The translations under genes were made by a program, and so were the position numbers. Below are positions 6,678-11,929 of a stretch of DNA of 11,929 bases, one piece after another. The notes beneath the pieces are model-generated. The model ran no database searches. It saw nothing but the letters and a program-made list of their open reading frames with translations, and was not told the origin of the DNA. How positions within the stretch are numbered: position 1 is the stretch's first letter; each line of letters starts with the position of its first letter. Where the stretch lies: positions 1 to 11,929 of the forward strand of contig CALGSR010000034.1 in the NCBI GenBank assembly GCA_937902115.1, read 5' to 3'. This stretch comes from an uncultured Bacillus sp. Its GTDB lineage: Bacteria > Bacillota > Bacilli > Bacillales > Cytobacillaceae.

Positions 6678-6879
6678 CAAAATGATTACAAAGAAACTTC
6701 TCATACAACTGGAGCCAAATATCTCCAAGCTCCTCCTCTGTCAAATCATATTTTGCCGTAACTTGCGCCATTACGGTAGAAATGGCCTCCAGCAGCGGCA
6801 GCTCATGTGACAATAGAAAAAGCACAGAATTAGTTGAATCGAATCTTTTCTCAGGGAATGCAATAACATTGTCTTTCAT
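6670..6879 (-). CDS. Small protein of unknown function
   Basis: 69 residues beginning MKDNVIAFPEKRF. The start is placed at ATG 6879 because GGAGG lies 10 bases upstream. The longer frame from 6942 would translate that ribosome binding site as part of FGGKRFM and has no site of its own. The protein is acidic, predicted helical and soluble (LLSHELPLLEAISTVMAQV, then LTEEELGDIWLQLYEKFL), with one cysteine near the end. I do not recognise a family. It converges on the Rrf2-yezD operon and shares its terminator. It lies about 200 bases beyond the stop of the minus-strand glutamate synthase-like gene, so read-through from that gene is possible. Confidence 0.7.
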   Translation of the reverse strand: MKDNVIAFPEKRFDSTNSVLFLLSHELPLLEAISTVMAQVTAKYDLTEEELGDIWLQLYEKFLCNHFEK

Positions 6880-7080
6880 AAATCTCTTTCCTCCAAAAAA
6901 ATCTATTAATCTTAAATTCTCCTTATTCATTATAGAGAGCATTAGCGAGATAAAATAGATCCAATATTATGAAGGGAAACAAGGAGGAAGAAGTTTTGGG
7001 GATATAATCCATCCTCTTATTCTCCTGATGTAAAAATATACCTCTTTTTAGAATTGCGCCTTTTCACCTGTATTAAAGTC

Positions 7081-8733
7081 TTACGAGTACACAACTTCTC
7101 TAATCTTTTCTTTACTTTTACTTAAATCTGTCAGATTAACAGGCTGGAAGTTTCCATTCACATAAACTACATGTTTATTTCTAAATTGTTTTGGTGAGCT
7201 AAGTCCCGCAGATGCTGACAAGGCAAATAATTCTTCTCTGACGGTTATCACATAATTGGTCACACGATAGCGCTTTTCATTAACAACCAACGCTTTTTGC
7301 AGTCTCGGATTCGTTGTTGCTACACCGACCGGGCAATTGCCTGTTGCACAGACCCCGGCGCTAATACAACCAACAGAAATCATTAAGCCCCTGGCGATGA
7401 CTACTGCATCAGCCCCCATGGATAAAGCGATGGCAATTTTGTCTGGTGAAACCAATTTTCCGCTCGCCAATATTTTTACTTTATCACGAATTCCATAACG
7501 CACTAGCGGCTCTTGAGCAATCATTAATGCGGACTTAATCGGCAGCCCGACGGAATCAGCCATCGCTTGATAAGTCGCTCCCGTTCCACCTTCACCGCCA
7601 TCAATTGCAATATAGTCAGGATAGCGCTGAGAGCCGGCCATGTATTGCACAAACTCTTCAAATGGTTCACGGCCGCCAACGACCATCTTAATCCCTACCG
7701 GTTTCCCCGATACTTCTCGTATCTTTTTTAAAAAATCTAACATACTAGCAAAATCAGCAAACTCGTCAAAACGGTTAGGAGAGTTAACCGTTTTCCATGG
7801 CTCCACTCCGCGAATTTCAGCAATCACAGGGGTGACTTTCGAGCCTTCCAAATGTCCGCCGCGAATTTTTGCCCCTTGGCCTAATTTCAGCTCGAAGGCT
7901 TTAATTTGCGGGATTTCTGCTTTCTTCCGTAATTCTTCCCACGAGAAGGGCCCATCTTTATTGCGAAAGCCGAATTTTGCCGGACCGATCTGGACGATCA
8001 GATCAACGCCGCTTTTCAAATGAAAAGGAGACAGACCGCCCTCTCCCGTATTCATAAACGATTTTGCATCCCTCAGGCCCAATCCTAGCGCTTCAATCGC
8101 ATTCTCCCCTAGTGCCCCATACGACATTCCCGACATGCCGATTGGACTTTTCAGTACAAAAGGGTACTTACAGGTCTTGTCTCCAATAACAACTGCATCT
8201 TCATCGTTGTACAGCCAAGGCGGCAACTCTTTATCTACGAACTTTTCATTCTTTGGAAAAAATAATTCCTGATATTGGGTCAGCACATTATGCTTTTTGG
8301 TTGGCACTTCCTCATACACCTTTGTAGAAACAAATTCAGAATTATCTGCCCTTAGATCAGTCAGTTGTTTCGCAAAAAAAGCATTACGTATGTAAAATTG
8401 ATTCGGCTGCTCAAAATCTCGTTTACTTCCAAACGAAATAATATTTTTCCCATACTTCGCCATTTTCACAATCTGCTGAAAATCAAGCCGAGAAAATGGT
8501 TTTCCTTCATGATCTTCATCAAGAATATACTGTTTAATTTCAGGTGCAATTTGTTCCATAAAGTAGCGGACGCGGCTGATAACAGGATAATTTCTTCTGA
8601 TCGCATGCTGGTGTTGTCTACTGTCCTTTTGATACGTTTTTCGATACCATACAAAAAAACAACACATCATAACTAGAAATACTGCTAGAATACAAGCAAG
8701 AACAATGATCACAATTGAACTCAATAGTTCCAT
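7081..8733 (-). CDS. FMN-binding glutamate synthase-family protein (YerD-like)
   Basis: 550 residues. An N-terminal membrane anchor (about residues 5-30, a hydrophobic run ending WYRK) is followed by a conserved linker and a complete glutamate synthase central/FMN domain (about 165-530). Key motifs are SPIGMSGMSYGALGENAIEAL (195-215), MNTGEGG (227-233), GQGAKIRGGHL (286-295), IAIDGGEGGTGA (375-386) and ASGKL. Cysteines 456, 462 and 467 have the C-x5-C-x4-C spacing of the 3Fe-4S site of glutamate synthase. There is no amidotransferase domain and no NADPH-binding small subunit nearby, so it is not an ordinary GOGAT; B. subtilis YerD has the same architecture. The electron donor and the true substrate are unknown. 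GGGAG lies a few bases before ATG 8733. Two features set it apart: a monocistronic layout, and a long leader to the candidate promoter at 8856-8864. Confidence 0.93.
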   Translation of the reverse strand: MELLSSIVIIVLACILAVFLVMMCCFFVWYRKTYQKDSRQHQHAIRRNYPVISRVRYFMEQIAPEIKQYILDEDHEGKPFSRLDFQQIVKMAKYGKNIISFGSKRDFEQPNQFYIRNAFFAKQLTDLRADNSEFVSTKVYEEVPTKKHNVLTQYQELFFPKNEKFVDKELPPWLYNDEDAVVIGDKTCKYPFVLKSPIGMSGMSYGALGENAIEALGLGLRDAKSFMNTGEGGLSPFHLKSGVDLIVQIGPAKFGFRNKDGPFSWEELRKKAEIPQIKAFELKLGQGAKIRGGHLEGSKVTPVIAEIRGVEPWKTVNSPNRFDEFADFASMLDFLKKIREVSGKPVGIKMVVGGREPFEEFVQYMAGSQRYPDYIAIDGGEGGTGATYQAMADSVGLPIKSALMIAQEPLVRYGIRDKVKILASGKLVSPDKIAIALSMGADAVVIARGLMISVGCISAGVCATGNCPVGVATTNPRLQKALVVNEKRYRVTNYVITVREELFALSASAGLSSPKQFRNKHVVYVNGNFQPVNLTDLSKSKEKIREVVYS

Positions 8734-8855
8734 GTTTCTCCCTCTTTCCTTTCTATTTTCTTGATTTAGTTCTGAAGTTGATTTTCACTACAGCTGCAAT
8801 CCTTACTATGTAACAAAATCCCGCCACACAGAATAAGAATGATTTAACCACCTCT

Positions 8856-8864
8856 ATTATATCA
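8856..8864 (-). promoter_or_regulatory. Candidate extended -10 promoter for the glutamate synthase-like gene
   Basis: Read on the minus strand, TGA-TATAAT is a perfect -10 with the TGn extension. No good -35 lies 17 bases upstream, as is common with extended -10 promoters. It would give a leader of about 115 bases before the ATG at 8733. Confidence 0.4.
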
Positions 8865-9032
8865 GAATATTCCAAATTAATAGAATATACTTAAAATATA
8901 ATGAAAGCAAAAACAGGAACAATGAACAGTTAAACCCTTCTCATCATGCCTTATTCCACGCAAAACTTATGATTATCCCCTTATAGAGGCGTCCCCTTGT
9001 TTCACTCTTTATGTACAATAGTAAAGGCTAGT

Positions 9033-9164
9033 ATGGGGGTTAATCAAAGACGTTATTACGATATAAATGGCAATGCCGACATGGATATTGACTATCGTCA
9101 TGGAGGGAATTATAGTTTTCCACATAGACATACTTGGGCCAATGGCGACAGAAGTAAACATTAA
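9033..9164 (+). pseudogene. Orphan C-terminal tip of a polymorphic toxin (fragment)
   Basis: 43 codons from ATG 9033, with a weak AAAGG 5 bases upstream. The text RRYYDINGNADMDIDY, then HGG-SFPHRHTW-NG-RSK, has the look of the C-terminal end of Rhs/LXG-type polymorphic toxins, which often finish with a YYD-NG-DIDY strand pair and a PH-H-W motif. No toxin delivery domain or earlier toxin sequence precedes it; the frame upstream closes at 8970-8972. It is therefore probably a leftover toxin tip of the kind found as orphan modules next to immunity genes, although a free-standing small protein is possible. The resemblance is by eye; the exact toxin family is not named. Confidence 0.45.
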
Positions 9165-9180
9165 AGAAATGGGGGATACA

Positions 9181-9474
9181 ATGAATACGAAGGATATGGA
9201 CATTGATAAATTCCCGCATTCTGATGAACTGGAATATGAACACATTTTAGCTTATTTAGAAACCGGAAGAGAAATTGAGTTTATCTATCAGGGTAAAGAA
9301 TATATTATTGCTTATGGTGGAGAGGACGGAAGAACTGTATGGATGGGCATTACGAAAGTCAGTGAATCCTACGGGGATCGACATAAAGATCTATTAAATA
9401 ATTTCAAGCTCAATGGAATTCCATTAGCTGAACTATTTCAATCGAATGAAGTAAAAATCACTTATATTTTATGA
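9181..9474 (+). CDS. Candidate immunity protein
   Basis: 97 residues from ATG 9181, which has GGGGGA about 5 bases upstream; ATG 9169 (101 residues) is an alternative. The longer in-frame extension to 9067 overlaps the toxin-like frame and is unlikely to be translated. The protein is small, acidic and soluble, with a predicted alpha/beta core: EYEHILAYLETGREIEFIYQGKEYIIAY, then GRTVWMGITKVSES, a helix, and NGIPLAELF. The pattern F-Y-G-K-Y followed by a W-bearing strand is common in small immunity proteins encoded after toxins, but I cannot name the family. Its start 17 bases after the toxin-like stop is the main evidence for function. Confidence 0.6.
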   Translation: MNTKDMDIDKFPHSDELEYEHILAYLETGREIEFIYQGKEYIIAYGGEDGRTVWMGITKVSESYGDRHKDLLNNFKLNGIPLAELFQSNEVKITYIL

Positions 9475-9802
9475 AACTTAACTTTCCATGGGTGCGAGTT
9501 GTTTTTATATATCATTTTTAAGCGTTCAAGTTCGTTACTAGGTTTTCGTATATTGGCGGCATTCAAAAAATATCGGTCCGATTAATGGCTCAGACTGTAC
9601 CCTCTCCATCAGACTTGAGTTGATGGAGAGACTACTTCTTTTGGATTAATTGATAAGTACAAAATGAGTTGTAATTGTATTTTTGAGTCGATTAATACGT
9701 GATGGCTTTTTATAGTATGTACCAAAATATCAATTGTAATGGACTACAAAACATGATTACCACTTGGGCCTAGTTCAACGGAATCGGGTACTGAACAATA
9801 AT
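9475..9802. other. Intergenic stretch with one inverted repeat
   Basis: No frame with a ribosome binding site was found on either strand. CTCTCCATCA (9602-9611) and TGATGGAGAG (9621-9630) form a perfect 10-bp hairpin followed by ACTACTTCTTTTGG. This may be a terminator for the candidate immunity gene, but it is 130 bases from the stop and has a poor T tail. Confidence 0.45.
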
Positions 9803-10936
9803 CTAGGGTAATGCCCGCATAACAGCGTCCAAACCTTGTACAAGACCGTAACCATATTGTTCGTGTTTACCTAAATTAATAGCTGTTTCCCTAAGAATTT
9901 GACGAACCTCTTTATTGCTTAATTCTGGGTTGGTAGACCAAACTAACGCTGCTATTCCTGCTACATGCGGAGAGGCCGATGAAGTTCCCTCGTAGGCAGT
10001 ATAATTGTTACCAGGAATTGTACTATATATATTTGTTCCTGGAGCTGAAACCTCAACAGAAGATCCCGTGCTAGAAAAGTCTATGTATTTGTTTTTTGAA
10101 TTAACTGCTGACACAGCAATAACCGATTCAAATCTTGCAGGATATGTAACAGTATTCCCTTTACCTTTTGCTTTCCCTTCATTTCCTGCGGCAGCAACTA
10201 TTAAAGTTCCTTTAGAATAGGCTAAATCAACCCACTCCTTTAATATAGATGATTCCTGCGTTCCCCCTAAACTTATATTGATAATATCCATCTGATTATT
10301 AAGAGCCCATTCAATCCCTTTTATAATTCCGGCATAAGTTCCATCCCCATTATTATCTATTACTTTTATTGAATGTATTTCTGCTTGAGGGGCTATTCCA
10401 ACAACACCAACGTTATTCGGCACAGCTCCGATTATTCCGGCTACATGAGTTCCATGTCCGAGCGCATCAGTAAAGGGATTGATATTTTCAAGATTATCAA
10501 AAACAGAATAACCTCCTTTAATATTTAAATCCTCATGTGAACTATCAATCCCTGTATCAAGGATAGCAACTTTGATTCCTTCTCCAGCATAACCTGAATT
10601 ATATGTATCTGTAGCTTGAACATGAGTGATTCCCCAAGGTACTACTTCCCCCATTGTTTTTACTTTGGTATTAGGCTCAATAAATTTTACCTTTGGATGT
10701 TTTGATAAAGCTTTAAATTGAGGATCAGTCAAACTTACTAGAGATACAGGTAATGTTTTATATGTATGTAATAATTCTTTATCTTTTACACCAAAAGCTT
10801 TCAGAAGCCCATGTTCAACATTTCCGTCAAATTCAACTAAATATTCTTTCTGATTATTCTGACCCAACGCTACATTTGTATTAATTACTAATGTCAATAA
10901 AGTAATTAGCAAAGTACAAGATAATAATTTATTCAA
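9803..10936 (-). CDS. Secreted subtilisin-type serine protease (S8) with I9 pro-domain
   Basis: 377 residues from TTG 10936, with AGGAGG 8 bases upstream. Signal peptide: residues 1-25, NKLLS then a hydrophobic core, cut near ALG/QNN. The inhibitor I9 pro-domain spans about 30-90 (EYLVEFDG, KHPKVKFIEPN). The mature enzyme would start near VVPWGITHVQA (98-108), about 280 residues, the usual size. Catalytic D127 (VAILDTGID), H161 (GHGTHVAG), S319 (GTSSASPHVAG) and oxyanion-hole N252 (AAAGNEG) are all present. The residue after the catalytic Ser is Ser320, where classical subtilisins have Met (BPN' Met222). The enzyme is expected to be secreted by Sec and autoprocessed to a broad-specificity extracellular endopeptidase. 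It appears monocistronic. Its only same-strand neighbour upstream is the split secreted protein at 11147-11739, beyond a 42-base palindrome. Confidence 0.95.
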   Translation of the reverse strand: MNKLLSCTLLITLLTLVINTNVALGQNNQKEYLVEFDGNVEHGLLKAFGVKDKELLHTYKTLPVSLVSLTDPQFKALSKHPKVKFIEPNTKVKTMGEVVPWGITHVQATDTYNSGYAGEGIKVAILDTGIDSSHEDLNIKGGYSVFDNLENINPFTDALGHGTHVAGIIGAVPNNVGVVGIAPQAEIHSIKVIDNNGDGTYAGIIKGIEWALNNQMDIINISLGGTQESSILKEWVDLAYSKGTLIVAAAGNEGKAKGKGNTVTYPARFESVIAVSAVNSKNKYIDFSSTGSSVEVSAPGTNIYSTIPGNNYTAYEGTSSASPHVAGIAALVWSTNPELSNKEVRQILRETAINLGKHEQYGYGLVQGLDAVMRALP

Positions 10937-11098
10937 TTAGACTTCCTCCTATAGTATAAGGTCAATGAAATAAGACAAGTAATGAGTTAATACATTTTCT
11001 AATAAAGGATCGCTTTTAAATCGCTGTCAAGTAGCCAATTAATTATGATAAAAGACTATTAAATGTTCAATTTCTTCATTATCTTTTAGAATATATAG

Positions 11099-11140
11099 GA
11101 ATAAGACGTTTTTCTCTTAAAAGAGAAAAACGTCTTATTC
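11099..11140. terminator. 42-base perfect palindrome, probable bidirectional terminator
   Basis: Two 20-base arms (11099-11118 and 11121-11140) are exactly complementary around a 2-base centre, with GAATAAGACG at the left end and CGTCTTATTC at the right. It lies 7 bases past the end of the frameshifted tail of the secreted protein and 162 bases before the protease start. There is no T run after it on either side, but T5 and A5 lie inside the arms. It probably ends the upstream transcript; cruciform formation or a protein site is less likely. Confidence 0.6.
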
Positions 11141-11146
11141 AATCCA

Positions 11147-11301
11147 TCAAGTACAATTTGCTATTATGTTTGAAAGATTAAAGAAATCCAACAATGCAGT
11201 CTTTAGACCCGAACTTAAATCTTTTGATACATCACCGACAGCCTTCTTTAGAGCATTTGTTGTAGAAAATCCACCATACCGATAAATATCATATTTTTTC
11301 T
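11147..11301 (-). pseudogene. Frameshifted C-terminal part of the secreted protein at 11302-11739
   Basis: Just past the stop at 11302 the -1 frame stays open to TGA at 11147-11149 and reads IKKKYDIYRYGGFSTTNALKK, then VGDVSKDLSSGLKTALLDFF and ends NIIANCT. It has no start or ribosome binding site of its own. It has the amphipathic, lysine- and glycine-rich character of the end of the upstream protein, so it is most likely its missing C-terminus (52 residues), separated by one base in a run of A on the coding strand. Confidence 0.6.
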
Positions 11302-11739
11302 TTATTTTTTAACAGCCTCTACAGTTCCTCCTAGAACATTAAGAGCATCCTTAATTTTACCTAATTTTGCTAGTGGTATACCATTACTTACTAAAGCAAC
11401 GCCAACTGCACCAATACATCCCCAAACGTTAAACATCGGACTGATGCTATCATCTTCAAATCTAATTACTTCGTTCTCATCTACATAAACATAATATCCT
11501 GTTTCTTCAGAAAAATATGCAGCTACTTCTTCTGGACCTTGTTTAATCGTCTCATCAGGTAAATTCTCAATAGCTAGCAAAATATTTTCCTTCACTTCAA
11601 AGTCTTTTACACTTGCTTCTTCTATTTCCCCATAAGACATACCTTCCTCATTTTTTTTGTTTTTTGCAGAGGCAAAGGTCGGTGTTACTGAGGAAAATAG
11701 GAACACCAAAGTAAAAAATAGTAGGACACACCTTTTCAA
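11302..11739 (-). CDS. Secreted protein with hydrophobic helical C-terminus, bacteriocin-like, unknown function
   Basis: 145 residues from TTG 11739. GGGAGAG lies 6 bases upstream of it, whereas the ATG at 11754 lies inside that site and has none of its own. Residues 1-25 form a classic signal peptide (KR, then a hydrophobic core, cut at FASA/KNKK). An acidic middle part (26-100) looks like a pro-region, with YFSEETGYYVYVDENEVIRFEDD. A hydrophobic stretch MFNVWGCIGAVGVALVSNGI (102-121) and LAKLGKIKDALNVLGGTVEAVKK follow, resembling the membrane-active part of bacteriocin precursors; this is inference only. The stop follows AAA AAA, and the -1 frame continues for 52 more residues (see 11147-11301), which would make a 197-residue protein with Cys108 and Cys196. 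No immunity or modification gene is recognised; a membrane or secreted protein is encoded divergently. Confidence 0.7.
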   Translation of the reverse strand: MKRCVLLFFTLVFLFSSVTPTFASAKNKKNEEGMSYGEIEEASVKDFEVKENILLAIENLPDETIKQGPEEVAAYFSEETGYYVYVDENEVIRFEDDSISPMFNVWGCIGAVGVALVSNGIPLAKLGKIKDALNVLGGTVEAVKK

Positions 11740-11775
11740 AACAATCTCTCCCATCTATAATTAAATTGTAATATA

Positions 11776-11802
11776 TTTCCAAATATAGGATATATTTGGA
11801 AA
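11776..11802. promoter_or_regulatory. Palindrome in the divergent promoter region
   Basis: TTTCCAAATATA (11776-11787) and TATATTTGGAAA (11791-11802) are perfect 12-base arms around GGA. A second, imperfect pair (AATATATTTCC ending at 11780 and GGAATATATT at 11808-11817) is nearly symmetric around it. It sits between two divergent TTG starts (11739 minus and 11846 plus), and so is a good candidate operator shared by both genes. Confidence 0.5.
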
Positions 11803-11845
11803 AAATGGAATATATTGTAAATAAAAAAAGAAAGGAGGGGTTATT

Positions 11846-11929
11846 TTGAAAAAAAAAATAAAAGAGTCACTGCCCTTAATCGGAGCGTTGTTTTTACTGA
11901 TTATTACTGTAGTAAATTATACCGTGAAG
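11846..11929 (+). CDS. N-terminus of a membrane or secreted protein, cut by window end
   Basis: Starts at TTG 11846 with a strong AAAGGAGGGG site (7 bases from AGGAGG to the start). The 28 visible residues are a lysine-rich N-terminus (KKKIKES) followed by a hydrophobic helix (LPLIGALFLLIITVVNY), as in the first membrane segment of an integral membrane protein or an uncleaved signal anchor. The frame is open to the window end. Family unknown. It is divergent from the split secreted protein and shares its control region. Confidence 0.75.
   Translation, partial: MKKKIKESLPLIGALFLLIITVVNYTVK

Noticed and set aside
6880..6942. Longer start for the small protein at 6670-6879
   Set aside because: The extension translates the GGAGG site of the inner ATG and has no site of its own.
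7640..8023. Open frame on the plus strand opposite the glutamate synthase-like gene
   Set aside because: No ribosome binding site, low-complexity composition, and antisense to a clearly real gene.
8740..8940. Sigma-B promoter for the YerD-like gene
   Set aside because: GTTTAA occurs on the minus strand near 8930-8935 but no GGGTAT-like element follows at 12-14 bases.
9067..9180. Extended N-terminus of the candidate immunity protein
   Set aside because: It overlaps the toxin-like frame almost entirely and has no ribosome binding site; ATG 9181 is better placed.

Overview
The window looks like chromosomal DNA from a low-GC Bacillaceae bacterium (Bacillus, Neobacillus or a close relative). Supporting signs are AT-rich codon use, strong AGGAGG-type ribosome binding sites with several TTG starts, intrinsic terminators, and homologues of Bacillus proteins: a YerD-like glutamate synthase-family protein, YezD/DUF2292, a YndB-like SRPBCC protein and a subtilisin-type secreted protease. 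No rRNA, tRNA, CRISPR array, transposase or integrase was seen.

Layout. (1) 1-2203, minus, cut by the window edge: a c-di-GMP enzyme with PAS-PAS-GGDEF-EAL and the start of what looks like a PilZ domain. (2) 2243-5668: small genes and decayed genes. Two PhnB-like VOC proteins and one SRPBCC/AHSA1 protein lie on the minus strand; the downstream VOC and SRPBCC genes are probably one operon. Between them lies a badly decayed EamA/DMT transporter pseudogene. The whole block is flanked by two copies of the 3' end and terminator of a small membrane-protein gene, one in a probably intact gene (5148-5621) and one in a remnant (2243-2539). (3) 5724-6677: an Rrf2-family regulator with three cysteines, overlapping a yezD gene, behind a leader of about 210 nt rich in inverted repeats. 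(4) 6670-8733, minus: a small unknown protein and a membrane-anchored, FMN/Fe-S glutamate synthase-family protein. (5) 9033-9474: a short ORF resembling the C-terminal tip of a polymorphic toxin, followed at once by a candidate immunity gene. (6) 9803-10936, minus: a secreted subtilisin with its pro-domain. (7) 11099-11929: a secreted hydrophobic protein that appears split by a one-base frameshift, and a divergent membrane or secreted protein gene cut by the window end, with a palindrome between them.

The most unusual signal is the leader of the Rrf2-yezD operon. It holds three copies (one inverted) of TTGACT-N5-ACTC, a perfect 14-bp hairpin and an alternative, mutually exclusive helix, all within about 100 bases before the ribosome binding site. 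Next most interesting are the possible -1 frameshift at 11302, which would give a 197-residue secreted protein ending in ANCT, and the orphan toxin-tip/immunity pair.

All family assignments come from reading motifs by eye; no database search was run.
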